A stretch of DNA of 64,000 nucleotides, from NCBI RefSeq assembly GCF_000421705.1, contig NZ_ATXN01000002.1, forward strand, positions 868,001-932,000, in the 5' to 3' direction. The translations under genes were made by a program, and so were the position numbers. The stretch's first letter is position 1. Each line of letters opens with the position of its first letter. Positions 7,847-17,565 of this stretch are shown piece after piece. A model generated the notes under the pieces. The model searched no databases. It saw only the letters and a program-made list of their open reading frames with translations, and had not been told where the DNA came from. This DNA comes from Brevundimonas naejangsanensis DSM 23858 (GTDB taxonomy: Bacteria; Pseudomonadota; Alphaproteobacteria; Caulobacterales; Caulobacteraceae).

Positions 7847-10792
7847 TCAGAAGCGCGCGTTCACGCCGATGTAGGCGTAGCGGCCCAGGTTGTTGTAGAT
7901 GCTGGCGTTGAACCCGGTGTTCAGCGACGTGCCGGTCCAGGTGAACGGCGTCTGCGGCGGCTCCTCATTGGTGAAGTTGTTCACCCCGGCGAAGACCGAG
8001 AACTTGTCGAACCGATACTCCGCCCGGATGTCGTGGGTCAGCCAGGACGGCGCCTTGTAAGGCTCATAGGCCCCTGCCGGATCCTGATTGCTGCGCACCA
8101 TGCTGCTCAGATACTGGTTGGCGTAGGACAGCGAGACGCGGTCATAATCCCAGGTGACGCGGAAGTTCATCCGGCGCTTGGGATTGGGCAGTTCGCCCGC
8201 CTGTTCATCCCGCACGCTGGGGTCGCCCGGCACCGGATCATAGGTCAGGTCTTCCAGGAAACCCGCCGCCGCATTGAACGACAGCGAGCCGTAGTCCGGC
8301 AGCCCCAGCTTGGCCAGATCGGTGCGATACGACGCGGTGACGTCCCAGCCCGAGTTGGTGTACTCGGCCACGTTCAGAACCTGGTTCAGCACGCGGCCGA
8401 CGTTGCCGTCCGAGGTGCGGGTCATGCTACCGCAGAACGGGTTGTCCAGCGTCGGGCTGTCGACGCAGTTATTGATCACATTGCGCCAGCCCAGCGATGC
8501 GATGACATCGCTGATCTTGATGTCGTAGTGATCGACCGTGATCGCCAGACCCGGCAGGAAGGATGGGGTCAGAACCACGCCCAGCGTCAGGGTCTCGCCC
8601 TCTTCCGGCTTCAGATCAGGATTACCTCTGCTGACAACCGCCTTCGTCCCCGAGGATTGCACGAAATCCGGCGACAGTCCCAGCGCCGCGCAGTTCGCCT
8701 TGCGGTTGGCCGGGAAATTGCCGAGGTTGACCCGCGTGGCGTCACAGGGATCTTCAACCTGGCTGAAGCCTTCACTCTCGCCGCCAAACAGTTCGTTGAT
8801 ATTGGGCGAGCGAACGGCCTTCGCATAGTTGCCACGGAAGCGGATGTCGCGGTTGATCGTCCATTCCAGACCCACGCCATAGCTGCTGTCGCCGCCCGTG
8901 GTGGTGTAGTCCTGGTAACGATAGGCCGCCGTCAGATCCAGGTATTGCACGAACGGGACATCGGCCATCAGCGGCAGGTTCAGTTCGCCGAAGACCTCCT
9001 TGGATTCATAGTTGCCCTCGGTGATCTGCTGCGAGTTCTGGAAGATCCGCGCATCCTGGGACAGCTTGTCCGGCACGGAACGAGCGTACTCTTTACGCCA
9101 CTCCACGCCCGCCGCGAAGGCGACCGGCAGACTCGTCCCGCTGAACAGCGAAGGATAGGAGAACAGTTCGCCATTGACAGTTGCGACCGCATTCCACTGG
9201 CGGGTAACGTCATTGCGCACCGTGTGCAGGTAGGAATAGTCGATGGCCTCCTGCGAAGCCACGCCGGCGCCGAACAGGTTCAGCGGCTTACAGCCATTGG
9301 CCTGGGCCTCTTTGCTGCGGCATACGATCTGGCCGTTCTGATAGACGGCGTCGATCGAGTCGTAGAACTCCTGCTGCAGGCGGTCGAAGTTGGTGAACTG
9401 CGACTTGGTCTGCCCGTAGTTGAAATAGGTCTCGAAGCGCCAGCCGTTGCTGAAGGCGCCGTCGAAGCCCGTTACGAAACGGATGGTGTCGTAGGCGCTC
9501 TCATAGGTGCGGATGCCGAAATCACGATCATTCCGCGTGATGTCGAACTCCTTCACCCCCGCAGCGGTCAGCATGGCGCGCAGGTCGGACGGCAGGAAGG
9601 CGTTGTCGGCGTGGATGTGATAGGCGCTCCCCACGGCCATACCCGGCACATCGTGGGCGAAGGTCCCGTTGGTGTTCTGGCTGGACGCTTCAGTGTGGAA
9701 ATACTTGCCCTCGGCGAACAGGTTCAGCTCGGTGATGTAATCGTTCATCGGCTGGAACTGGTGACGCAATTGCAGTTCGCCGCCGTAACGCTCCACCGGC
9801 GTGCGCAGGGAGTCTTCGCTAGGCTTGAAGCCGGCGCCGCCGATCGACAGCTTCTGCTCACGGCCTGCGCCATCCACCACGATCTGACCGCGATCGAACG
9901 GGATCAGCTTGCCATCCGGCGAGAAGGTCAAGCTGTAGCCCGCCGCGCCGCCGATCGGCGTGACGATCACCGGCGTGTAGGTGTTGTTGGTGATGTTGGT
10001 ATAGACGTCCCGCGCCATGATGAAGGATGGCAGGCCGTCGTCCGGGCTCTTCTTGTTCGGGTTCGGGATGTAGTTGATGGCGTCCATCGCATAGTCGCGC
10101 TGATGCCGGTACAGACCCTCGCTCTTGTCGTAGGTAGCGGCCCCCATGATGTTGGTGCGGCCGTCGTTGAAGTTCCGGCCCACGGCCACCGAGCCGTAGT
10201 AGGTGCTCGGGCCATCGGCCGAGCCATACTGGGCCTGGGCGGCGATGCCGTCGAAATCCTGCTTGGTGATGAAGTTGACCACCCCGGCGACGGCGTCGGC
10301 GCCATAGACCGCCGAAGAGCCGCCCGTCACCGTATCGACGCGGGCGATCGTGGTCTTGGAGATGGTGTTGACGTCCACGGCGCTGGTGCCGCTGGACCCG
10401 GCCACATGGCGGCGGCCATTGACCAGAACCAGGGTGCGGCTGGCGCCCAGATTGCGCAGGTTCAGCGTGGCCAGACCCTGACCGGCGATCGTATTGGTGG
10501 TGCTGGCGGCCGAACTGCCCAGGCCGACCTGCGGCTGGCGGGCCATGGCGTCGATCAGGTTGGTGACGCCGATGTTCTCGATTTCCTGAGCGTCGACGAC
10601 GTTGACCGGGGTCGAGGCTTCGACGTTCGGGCGGCGGATACGCGAGCCGGTCACTACGATGTCGGCGACGGCGCTGGCCTCCGGGTCGGTCCCCGAGCTT
10701 TCGGATTGCGCCCAGGCGGGCTGGGCGGCGGCGGCCGTGACGGCCAGACCGGCGATCATGGTGCCGGTCTTCAGATACGCAGACAGTCTCAT
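7847..10792 (-). CDS. TonB-dependent receptor
   Basis: This is a 981-residue outer-membrane transporter. The signal peptide runs to AQPAWAQ. A plug domain follows, with IVVTGSRIRRPNVEASTPVNVV, the NLRNLGASRTLVLVNGRRH strand and GADAVAGVVNFITK. A beta-barrel then ends in an aromatic YAYIGVNARF. The 'oar-like' plug and the NIxNLG motif are common in Caulobacterales and sphingomonad receptors for peptides or glycans. A longer reading to 10984 exists, but the ATG at 10792 has GAGGGGTGATTCA before it and starts the signal peptide. It lies 80 bases after the amidohydrolase gene and could be co-transcribed with it. Confidence 0.93.
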   Translation of the reverse strand: MRLSAYLKTGTMIAGLAVTAAAAQPAWAQSESSGTDPEASAVADIVVTGSRIRRPNVEASTPVNVVDAQEIENIGVTNLIDAMARQPQVGLGSSAASTTNTIAGQGLATLNLRNLGASRTLVLVNGRRHVAGSSGTSAVDVNTISKTTIARVDTVTGGSSAVYGADAVAGVVNFITKQDFDGIAAQAQYGSADGPSTYYGSVAVGRNFNDGRTNIMGAATYDKSEGLYRHQRDYAMDAINYIPNPNKKSPDDGLPSFIMARDVYTNITNNTYTPVIVTPIGGAAGYSLTFSPDGKLIPFDRGQIVVDGAGREQKLSIGGAGFKPSEDSLRTPVERYGGELQLRHQFQPMNDYITELNLFAEGKYFHTEASSQNTNGTFAHDVPGMAVGSAYHIHADNAFLPSDLRAMLTAAGVKEFDITRNDRDFGIRTYESAYDTIRFVTGFDGAFSNGWRFETYFNYGQTKSQFTNFDRLQQEFYDSIDAVYQNGQIVCRSKEAQANGCKPLNLFGAGVASQEAIDYSYLHTVRNDVTRQWNAVATVNGELFSYPSLFSGTSLPVAFAAGVEWRKEYARSVPDKLSQDARIFQNSQQITEGNYESKEVFGELNLPLMADVPFVQYLDLTAAYRYQDYTTTGGDSSYGVGLEWTINRDIRFRGNYAKAVRSPNINELFGGESEGFSQVEDPCDATRVNLGNFPANRKANCAALGLSPDFVQSSGTKAVVSRGNPDLKPEEGETLTLGVVLTPSFLPGLAITVDHYDIKISDVIASLGWRNVINNCVDSPTLDNPFCGSMTRTSDGNVGRVLNQVLNVAEYTNSGWDVTASYRTDLAKLGLPDYGSLSFNAAAGFLEDLTYDPVPGDPSVRDEQAGELPNPKRRMNFRVTWDYDRVSLSYANQYLSSMVRSNQDPAGAYEPYKAPSWLTHDIRAEYRFDKFSVFAGVNNFTNEEPPQTPFTWTGTSLNTGFNASIYNNLGRYAYIGVNARF

Positions 10793-10872
10793 TGAATCAC
10801 CCCTCGTTTTTTTGATGTTAAGCACGGGCGCGCCCTCCCCATTAGGCGGCGCCCGGCTCGTCCGTTGTTGGA

Positions 10873-12543
10873 TCAGCGCCCTCCTTGCGCCTCTCCTCGT
10901 TCGGCTTTTTGCCGATCGACCATGGCCCGCACGTCGGCCAGCAGGGCCGGCGCGTCGTAGGCGACGCCGCGCGCCACCGTCCAACGCACCCCGCCCACCG
11001 TCTCGATGCGGTTTTCAGGGCTCAAGCGTTCATGCCCTGTGCCGTAAAGCGTCTTGAAGTTGGCCAGAGGGTTCTCGGTCGTGATGACCAGATCCGCACT
11101 CATGCCCGGCCGCACGATGCCGAAGGTCGGCGCCTTGCCGGTCGGCTCGGCCAGGGTCATGGCCCCGTCCATCGTGGCGGCGCGAACGATCTCCAACGGA
11201 TGGAAACCGGCTTCCTGCAGCAGTTCCAGCTCTTCGACGTAGCCGAAGCCGTACAGCTTCCAGATGAAGCCCGAGTCCGACCCGACCGTGACCCGGCCGC
11301 CGACCTTCTTGTAGTCGTTCAGCAACAGCATGAACCGCTCATAGAAGCGGCGCCACGCCACCTCGTTCGACGTCGTCCAGTCGAAGAAGTAGCTGCCGTG
11401 ATTGTCGCGCGTGGACTGGAAATAGTCCGCCAGCGTCGGGAGGGTATAGATCTGGTGCCAGGGTGCATTACGCGCCCGCATCAGGTCGCGCGAGGCGGCA
11501 TAGATGGTCATCGTCGGGTCAAAGACGACGCCCGTCTCCTTTTGAGCCTCAAGATAGGCGTACCATTGCGGCGAGCCAGGCTCGACTTCGTCCCAGATCT
11601 CCGCCGCTTCGCCGAACCGCTTCTGCTCATCATAGAAGTTGTAGTCGGTCGGATAGTTCTGGATCGTCCGCCCGCCCAGCAGAGATTCGAAATGGCCGTA
11701 GAAATGGGTGATGGTGCCCAGGCCCGCCGCCGCCAGTTGTTCGGCGTTCAACTGGGCCACGCCCGGCTGGGCGATATGGGCGACCGTTCCCATATGGTTT
11801 TTCTTGGCTTCGTCGATGGCGGCAAGGACCACCTCGGGCGTCTCGTCGCCGCGCAGGAAGAACTTGATGCCGTCCACGCCGTTGGCCGCGCCCCAGCGCA
11901 CCCATTCGCGCGCCATCTCAGGGCTGCGGATGCGGCCCCGCGACCAGCCGGAACCGATGGTCTGATAGTTGTAGATGCGCGGGGCGACGATCTCGCCCCG
12001 GGCCGAGCGGGCCTTTTCCGACACGGCGATGTCGTGCGGCGCCAGGCTGACGCCGCGCACCGTCGTCACCCCGTGGGCGAGCCACAGCTTGTAGACATAC
12101 TCAAGGTCCGGCGCCTTCTGCGGGCTGCCGCCGTGGGCGTGGGCGTCGACGAAGCCCGGCATGACGTACATCCCGCGCGCGTCGATCTCGTGCGCTGCAT
12201 TCAGCGGCGGGCGGCCTTCGCGCTCCGGCAGGCCCGGCCAGCCGGCCTGAATGATGTCCGTGATCTTGTCATTCTCGATGACGATGTCGACCGGCCCCAT
12301 CGGCGGCGCGCCCGTGCCGTCGATCAGCATGGCGCCGCGCACCACCATCAGGGGATAAGGCCCGTATCCCTCGCCCGCCCGACGCGCCGGCGCCGGATTC
12401 AGGCTCGCACGCGTCGGCGCCGCCTGAGCCTGAGCCTGAGTTTGAGCTGAAACTGCGCTCGGCGCCGTGGTCAGCATAAGCGCGGCCGCACACGCCGCGC
12501 CGGCGCCCCTGAACATGGACTTTTTCTCTAAACGAGTCCGCAA
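10873..12543 (-). CDS. Secreted amidohydrolase family protein
   Basis: This 556-residue protein has a signal peptide (MRTRLEKKSMFRGAGAACAAALM...SAVSAQ). The metal-dependent hydrolase fold shows VMPGFVDAHAHGG (HxH), TVAHIAQPG, ITHFYGHFES and VTVGSDSGFIWK (late Asp), and the C-terminal composite sheet GIVRPGMSADLVI. Related exported enzymes act on dipeptides or small amides; the true substrate is unknown. The TTG start at 12543 is preferred because GGGAGGG lies 8 bases ahead, while the ATG at 12516 has no good ribosome site. It lies upstream of the TonB receptor and is divergent from the permease. Confidence 0.85.
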   Translation of the reverse strand: MRTRLEKKSMFRGAGAACAAALMLTTAPSAVSAQTQAQAQAAPTRASLNPAPARRAGEGYGPYPLMVVRGAMLIDGTGAPPMGPVDIVIENDKITDIIQAGWPGLPEREGRPPLNAAHEIDARGMYVMPGFVDAHAHGGSPQKAPDLEYVYKLWLAHGVTTVRGVSLAPHDIAVSEKARSARGEIVAPRIYNYQTIGSGWSRGRIRSPEMAREWVRWGAANGVDGIKFFLRGDETPEVVLAAIDEAKKNHMGTVAHIAQPGVAQLNAEQLAAAGLGTITHFYGHFESLLGGRTIQNYPTDYNFYDEQKRFGEAAEIWDEVEPGSPQWYAYLEAQKETGVVFDPTMTIYAASRDLMRARNAPWHQIYTLPTLADYFQSTRDNHGSYFFDWTTSNEVAWRRFYERFMLLLNDYKKVGGRVTVGSDSGFIWKLYGFGYVEELELLQEAGFHPLEIVRAATMDGAMTLAEPTGKAPTFGIVRPGMSADLVITTENPLANFKTLYGTGHERLSPENRIETVGGVRWTVARGVAYDAPALLADVRAMVDRQKAERGEAQGGR

Positions 12544-12938
12544 GCTGCAATCCCTCCCAAGATCGAGGGTCTTTCAGACCCCTGCCAGCGCATGCCGGGC
12601 CCCTCAGCCAGACCTCCAATTCGCTAGCACCCCGCGACGGGCAAGAGTTTCGGATATTTTCCGCCTTTCGAAATAAAATTCCCGAAAAACCCCATAACCG
12701 TACGCGTTCTTCGAAATATGAGTTTTTGTGCCAGGTGAGCGAAAGAAGCGTTGTTTATGCGGCAATTCTGATTTTATGATCTAAGGATAGCGATTAAAAA
12801 CGGTGTCTTGGGGTCGTTTTTTTTCGGCAATGCCCTGGACGCACCTCAAGGGCGATCTAAGAATGCTGCGCCATATCGCCGCTAATCCGAATATTCTCAT
12901 TTCATAAATTGGCATTATCCAATGTCTGGGGGAGACGC
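12544..12938. other. AT-rich divergent control region, 395 bases without a gene
   Basis: This intergenic region separates the amidohydrolase and permease genes. It is visibly richer in A/T than its surroundings, with an 8-T run near 12820 and two TTCGAAAT words about 45 bases apart near 12667 and 12711. I see no credible reading frame. It probably holds both divergent promoters; a GapR-type AT-rich DNA protein could bind it, but that is speculation. Confidence 0.55.
12908..12923 (+). promoter_or_regulatory. Dyad ATTGG-N6-CCAAT just before the permease start
   Basis: A perfect 5-bp inverted repeat with a 6-base spacer ends 15 bases before the permease ATG, overlapping the likely leader. It is a candidate operator or small RNA hairpin; no protein can be named from the sequence. 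Confidence 0.35.
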
Positions 12939-14342
12939 ATGAGTTTCTTGACACGCCGCAAGGCCTTGCCTGCGCTGGGAGGCGCAGCGCCCAGGGCTCA
13001 TGGACTGAAGCCCACCCTGTCGTGGCCTCACCTCGTGGCGTTGGGCGTCGGCGCCATCGTGGGAACCGGCATCTACACCCTGATCGGCGTGGGCGCCGAG
13101 CGGGCGGGCCCGGCGGTCATGCTGGCCTTCGTCATCGCAGGCATCGTCTGCGTATGCGCCGCCCTGGCCTATGCCGAACTGGCGACCATGATCCCAGAGT
13201 CGGGGTCCGCCTACACCTACTCCTACACCACGCTGGGCGAAGGCGCGGCCTGGATGGTCGGTTGGAGCCTGATCCTGGAATACACCGTCGTCTGCTCTGC
13301 CGTGGCCGTCGGCTGGGCAGGATATTTTTCGGGCATGATGGAAGGCATCGGCATGGGCCTGCCCGCCGTACTGACCTCGGCGCCGTCCCAGGGCGGCATC
13401 GTCAACCTGCCCGCCGTCGTCATCGTCGCCGCCGTGGCGGGACTGCTGGTCGCCGGTACCAAGGAAAGCGCCTCGATCAACGCGGCCCTGGTGGTGGTCA
13501 AGATCGTCGCCCTGATCGCCTTCGTGGCCATCGCCCTACCCCACTTCAATCCGGAGAACCTCAAGCCCTTCATGCCCTACGGCTTCTCGCACGGGGTCGG
13601 GGCTCAGACCGGCGTGATGGCGGCGGCGGCCATCATCTTCTTCGCCTTTTACGGCTTCGACGCGGTGGCGACGGCGGCGGAAGAGACCCGCAACCCCGCC
13701 CGCGACCTGACCATCGGCATTATCGGCTCGATGGTGGCCTGCGTCGCCATCTATATGGCCGTCGCCATCGCCGCCCTGGGCGCCATGCCCTTCACCGAAT
13801 TCATGAAGTCGCCCGAGCCGCTGTCGCACATCATCCGCACCGTCGGTTCGGACCTGTGGGCCACCCTGATCGCGGGCGCGGCGGTCGTCGCCCTGCCTAC
13901 CGTCATCCTGGCCTTCATGTTCGGCCAGAGCCGCATCTTCTTCGTCATGGCGCGCGACGGCCTGCTGCCGCGCAGCCTGGCCCACGTGTCGAAGCGGTCG
14001 GGCGGCCCGGTCCGTGTCACGGCGGGAACGGCCGTCCTGATGGCGATCATCGCGGGCTTCATCCCGCTGGGCGATCTGGCGGCCCTGGCCAACGCCGGGA
14101 CGCTAGCGGCCTTCGCCTCGGTCGGCCTGTGCCTGATCGTACTGCGACGCCGCGAGCCGAGCCGCCCGCGCGTGTTCCGCGCCCCGGTCTGGTGGCTGGT
14201 GGGACCGATCGCCATCGCGGGCTGCGTCTATCTGTTCTTCAGCCTGCCCGCCTCGACCCAGATCAACTTCGTCATCTGGAACGTGATCGGGGTGGCCGTC
14301 TATTTGCTGTACAGCCGCCGCAACAGCCTGCTGAACGGCTAA
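12939..14342 (+). CDS. APC family amino-acid permease
   Basis: This is a 467-residue inner-membrane transporter with about 12 hydrophobic spans. The first span carries the APC signature LVALGVGAIVGTGIYTLIGVG, and a later one carries FFAFYGFDAVATAAEETRNPARD, the conserved cationic/neutral amino-acid transporter loop. Substrate choice cannot be read. The ATG at 12939 has GGGGGAGACGC ahead; a TTG at 12909 lies inside the upstream dyad and is rejected. Together with the secreted hydrolases and the TonB receptor this suggests import of amino acids released from peptides. Confidence 0.9.
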   Translation: MSFLTRRKALPALGGAAPRAHGLKPTLSWPHLVALGVGAIVGTGIYTLIGVGAERAGPAVMLAFVIAGIVCVCAALAYAELATMIPESGSAYTYSYTTLGEGAAWMVGWSLILEYTVVCSAVAVGWAGYFSGMMEGIGMGLPAVLTSAPSQGGIVNLPAVVIVAAVAGLLVAGTKESASINAALVVVKIVALIAFVAIALPHFNPENLKPFMPYGFSHGVGAQTGVMAAAAIIFFAFYGFDAVATAAEETRNPARDLTIGIIGSMVACVAIYMAVAIAALGAMPFTEFMKSPEPLSHIIRTVGSDLWATLIAGAAVVALPTVILAFMFGQSRIFFVMARDGLLPRSLAHVSKRSGGPVRVTAGTAVLMAIIAGFIPLGDLAALANAGTLAAFASVGLCLIVLRRREPSRPRVFRAPVWWLVGPIAIAGCVYLFFSLPASTQINFVIWNVIGVAVYLLYSRRNSLLNG

Positions 14343-14354
14343 GAAAAGCAGGGT

Positions 14355-14380
14355 GCCGAGGCTGACCTCGGCGTCCTTTT
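14355..14380 (+). terminator. Terminator after the permease
   Basis: A perfect 7-bp stem, GCCGAGG with CCTCGGC (14355-14361, 14366-14372), has a CTGA loop and is followed by GTCCTTTT. It lies between the permease and the convergent GGDEF gene. Confidence 0.75.
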
Positions 14381-14387
14381 CAATTCG

Positions 14388-14990
14388 TCAGCGCGTCGCT
14401 TCCGGACGCGCCTTCTTCCGCAGCCACATGGCCGCGTCCGCCTCGGCCAGCCAGACCTCGGCATCCGCCTGTCCGGCGAAGGCGCGCACGCCGAACGAGC
14501 CGCCCAGAGGCAGGCGCTGGCCCTCCCAGACAAAACCGTCGCGGTTCAGCGCCTCGCTCAGCCGCCGCGCTTTCTCGCGGCCTTCCTCAGCGCCTGCGTT
14601 CATCAGCACCACGGTGAACTCATCCCCGCCCATCCGGCCGACAGCGTCAGATTCGCGCACATTGGCGAGCAACAACTCCGCCACGGCGATCAGGGCCGCA
14701 TCGCCCGCCGCATGGCCCAGACCGTCGTTGACGCCCTTGAACCCGTCCAGATCAAGATACAGCAGCGCCGCCTCGACCCCGTGACGACGGCAATAGGCCA
14801 GATTGCGCGCCAGCACCGTCATGAAGCCGCGCCTGTTCAGCGCAGGCGTCAGCACGTCATGATCAGCCAGAGCCTCGGCCCGCTCGGCCCGCTCGGTCAG
14901 CGCCGCCACCTCGGCGCGCAGGCGGGCGATCTCGGCCTGCAAATCGGCATCGGCGCCCGCAGCGGTCGTCTGTTCGGCCAGGTGGTTCAA
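14388..14990 (-). CDS. GGDEF domain diguanylate cyclase
   Basis: The GGDEF domain carries a full active site, RMGGDEF. An RxxD inhibitory site (RESD) lies exactly five residues before GGDEF, so product inhibition by cyclic di-GMP is expected. A short coiled coil ([27 protein letters not shown]) precedes the domain; no sensor domain or membrane span is visible. The start is uncertain. TTG 14990 with GGAG 6 bases ahead gives about 200 residues and stays clear of purE. An ATG at 15119 would overlap the purE start on the other strand and give about 240 residues. Confidence 0.8.
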   Translation of the reverse strand: MNHLAEQTTAAGADADLQAEIARLRAEVAALTERAERAEALADHDVLTPALNRRGFMTVLARNLAYCRRHGVEAALLYLDLDGFKGVNDGLGHAAGDAALIAVAELLLANVRESDAVGRMGGDEFTVVLMNAGAEEGREKARRLSEALNRDGFVWEGQRLPLGGSFGVRAFAGQADAEVWLAEADAAMWLRKKARPEATR

Positions 14991-15117
14991 AGCGGGCTCC
15001 GGCGTCGCATTTCCGGCCGACTCAGGGCCCAGCGACGGTGATGAGTCTAGCGTCCTCGGTTGCGGGCGCAACGCGGGTGCTGTAACGGGCCGCTTTCCGC
15101 ATGGGGAGCCTTTGCGC

Positions 15118-15615
15118 ATGACCGCCTCCACGCCGCCCGTTTCCGTCGCCATCATCATGGGCAGCCGCTCGGACTGGCCCACGATGAAGCTGGCCGCCGA
15201 CCGCCTGGACCAACTGGGCGTCGCCTGGGAGGCCAAGGTCGTCAGCGCCCACCGTACGCCCCAGCGCCTGTATGACTTCGCCACCACGGCCAAGGACAAG
15301 GGCTTCAAGGTCATCATCGCCGGCGCCGGCGGGGCGGCTCACCTGCCCGGCATGGCCGCCTCCATGACCGACCTGCCTGTGCTGGGGGTGCCGGTCCAGT
15401 CCAAGGCGCTGAAGGGCCTCGATAGCCTGCTGTCGATCGTCCAGATGCCCGGTGGCGTGCCGGTCGCCACCCTGGCCATCGGCGAAGCGGGCGCCGCCAA
15501 CGCCGGGATTCTGGCGGCGCAGATTCTGGCCCTGTCCGATCCCGCGATCGCCGAGCGCCTGTCCGCCTTCCGCGCCGCCCAGACCGAATCCGTCGCCGAA
15601 AGCGTCGAGGACTGA
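15118..15615 (+). CDS. purE: N5-carboxyaminoimidazole ribonucleotide mutase PurE
   Basis: PurE converts N5-CAIR to CAIR in purine synthesis. The 165-residue sequence shows [32 protein letters not shown] and [27 protein letters not shown], all typical of the class I enzyme that partners PurK. The ATG at 15118 has GGGGAG about 9 bases upstream. Its stop overlaps the purK start (TGATG), so the two are translationally coupled. Confidence 0.95.
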   Translation: MTASTPPVSVAIIMGSRSDWPTMKLAADRLDQLGVAWEAKVVSAHRTPQRLYDFATTAKDKGFKVIIAGAGGAAHLPGMAASMTDLPVLGVPVQSKALKGLDSLLSIVQMPGGVPVATLAIGEAGAANAGILAAQILALSDPAIAERLSAFRAAQTESVAESVED

Positions 15616-16700
15616 TGCGCCCGTTGCCCGAGAAACTGCCTTTGGCCCCCGGTTCGACCCTCGGCATTCTCGGCGGGGGCCAGTTGGGCCGGATGCTGAG
15701 CCAGGCCGCCTCGCGCCTTGGCTTCGACGTGGTGATCCTCGATCCCCAGCCGGATTGCCCGGCCGCCCGCGTCTCGCGCGCCCAGATCACCGCCCCTTAT
15801 GACGATCCTGACGCGCTTCAGGCGCTGGGCCGCCTGTGCGACGTCGTCACCTTTGAGTTCGAAAACGTCCCCGCCGCCTCGGTCGAGACCCTGGCCGAAG
15901 CGGGCGCCCTTGTCGCACCGGGGCCGACGGCGCTGGCCGTGGCTCAGGACCGGGTGGACGAGAAGACCTATCTGAACGCCGTGGGCGCCCCGACCGTGGC
16001 CTTCGCCGCCGTGACCACGCTGGACGACCTGACCGCCGCCATCGACGCACTGGGCCTGCCCGCCCTGCTGAAGACCCGGCGCGAGGGCTATGACGGCAAG
16101 GGCCAAGCCTGGATCCGCGACGCCGCCGACGCCGAAGCCGCCTTCGACGCCATCGGCCGCCGCCCCGCCGTGCTGGAGGCCGCCGCCGTCTTCCAGCGCG
16201 AACTGTCGGTCATCGCCGCGCGCGGCCGCGACGGCGCCGTCGCCGTCTACCCTCTGGGCGAAAACGTCCACCAGAACGGGGTGCTGAAGACCACCACCGC
16301 CCCCGCCGCCGTCGATCCGGCCACACAAGGACGCGCCGAACAGATCGCCGCCGCCGTTCTGGACGGCCTCGACTACATCGGCGTCATGGGCATCGAACTG
16401 TTCGACATGGGCAGCGGAGAGCTGCTGGTGAACGAGGTCGCCCCGCGCGTCCACAACACCGGCCACTGGACCCAGGACGGCTGTATCTGCGACCAGTTCG
16501 AACAGCACGTCCGCGCCGTCGTCGGCTGGCCGCTGGGCCCGACGCAGGCCCACGCCCGCGTCGAGATGACCAACCTGCTGGGCGACGAAGTCGAGCAGTG
16601 GCGCACCCTGGCCGCCGAGCCGAACGCGCGCCCGCACCTCTACGGCAAGCACGACGCCCGGCCGGGGCGGAAGATGGCGCACGTAAACCGCATCCTCTAA
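15615..16700 (+). CDS. purK: N5-carboxyaminoimidazole ribonucleotide synthase PurK
   Basis: PurK uses ATP and bicarbonate to make N5-CAIR, the PurE substrate. The 361 residues show the ATP-grasp enzyme N-terminus LGILGGGQLGRMLSQAASRLG, the P-loop-like region KTRREGYDGKGQ and the metal-binding VNEVAPRVHNTGHWT. Its start shares a base with the purE stop. Its TAA overlaps the stop codon of the convergent coq9 gene by three bases inside the edge of a palindrome. Confidence 0.95.
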   Translation: MRPLPEKLPLAPGSTLGILGGGQLGRMLSQAASRLGFDVVILDPQPDCPAARVSRAQITAPYDDPDALQALGRLCDVVTFEFENVPAASVETLAEAGALVAPGPTALAVAQDRVDEKTYLNAVGAPTVAFAAVTTLDDLTAAIDALGLPALLKTRREGYDGKGQAWIRDAADAEAAFDAIGRRPAVLEAAAVFQRELSVIAARGRDGAVAVYPLGENVHQNGVLKTTTAPAAVDPATQGRAEQIAAAVLDGLDYIGVMGIELFDMGSGELLVNEVAPRVHNTGHWTQDGCICDQFEQHVRAVVGWPLGPTQAHARVEMTNLLGDEVEQWRTLAAEPNARPHLYGKHDARPGRKMAHVNRIL

Positions 16701-17389
16701 CCCTCTCCCGATGGGAGAGGGCGTTGCGCCTTGGCGCCGTATCTCAACCGCCCTAGCGCCTCGGTGATCGTGCGGACTGGCGCGTCGAAATCCTTGCCCG
16801 CCTTCCACTTCTCGAAGGCCATGACGTTTTCGATGCGGCGAGCGACAAAAGCTTCCGCCGCCTCGCGCCCATCGAACCAGCGCATGGTCAGGGCGGGAAT
16901 CAGGATACCGCCCAGAATCGCCCGCTTGGAGTAGTGATTCTGGTCCGTCGCCGTATCCCCGGCCCAGCGCCAGAGATGATCCGCCGTCTCCCACGCCAGC
17001 TTGAAGCCCAGGTCGACATTGGTCGGCAGGCTGAGGAAACCCGCGCAGCGTTTGGCCGCCTCGAGGTCCTGCGCTCCCGCCTCCATCCGCGCCGAGACGG
17101 CGGCGGCGATTCGTTCGCGAATCTTCATCGTGGCCGCAGGCGTGGCCTCCAAAGCTTTCAGAGCCCGCGCGTCATGGCGGCGCGACAGCAGGACCGCCAG
17201 GTCGCGCGGACCGTTCGGCAGCAGCAACTCCTGATCGCCCAGTGACAGGCCGCACGCCTCGCACGCGGCGCGCGTCATGCGCGTGTTCCAGCCCAGCGCG
17301 GGCGCGCGTTCTATGGCCGCGTCCAGAACGGCCTGTTCTGTGCGGTCGGCCCAATCGCCTTTCGAAGCGGTCTCGGCTGTCTCGGTCAT
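16697..17389 (-). CDS. COQ9 family ubiquinone biosynthesis protein (rpsU-divergent, TIGR02396)
   Basis: This protein of about 230 residues has a TetR-like N-terminal region ([27 protein letters not shown]) and a lipid-binding C-terminal part with [24 protein letters not shown], the conserved stretch of the COQ9/TIGR02396 family. COQ9 binds lipid and helps Coq7 hydroxylation in ubiquinone synthesis. The bacterial family is known for standing divergent from rpsU, as here. ATG 17389 starts [11 protein letters not shown]; longer readings enter the rpsU leader. The last eight residues (RPLPSGEG) are encoded by a GC palindrome. Confidence 0.85.
   Translation of the reverse strand: MTETAETASKGDWADRTEQAVLDAAIERAPALGWNTRMTRAACEACGLSLGDQELLLPNGPRDLAVLLSRRHDARALKALEATPAATMKIRERIAAAVSARMEAGAQDLEAAKRCAGFLSLPTNVDLGFKLAWETADHLWRWAGDTATDQNHYSKRAILGGILIPALTMRWFDGREAAEAFVARRIENVMAFEKWKAGKDFDAPVRTITEALGRLRYGAKAQRPLPSGEG
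16701..16721. repeat. Palindrome CCCTCTCCC-GAT-GGGAGAGGG
   Basis: This is a perfect 9-bp inverted repeat with a 3-base loop at the purK/coq9 junction. It is of the same general type as palindromes near 5294, 27958, 55738 and 62914. It supplies the last codons of coq9 and may stop purK transcription. Confidence 0.65.
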
Positions 17390-17565
17390 GGACGGCACGA
17401 TACGCCCATACGGCGGGCGTTTCGACCCATCACGATTAGGCGCGACGATCTGGACACGCCCCCCCCGATCATGTATCAGCGCGCCTTCACTTGAGAGGCC
17501 TTCCTCTCGAGCGTGGTTTTGTTTTGTCTGCCCGTCTCCCTTGGAAAGGACGCGGCGGGCGGCCA

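Noticed and set aside
8033-10795. 920-residue plus-strand open frame
   Set aside because: It mirrors the TonB receptor gene; composition and lack of motifs mark it as a shadow frame.
12909-12938. TTG start at 12909 for the permease
   Set aside because: It lies inside the ATTGG dyad without a ribosome site; ATG 12939 has GGGGGAG ahead.
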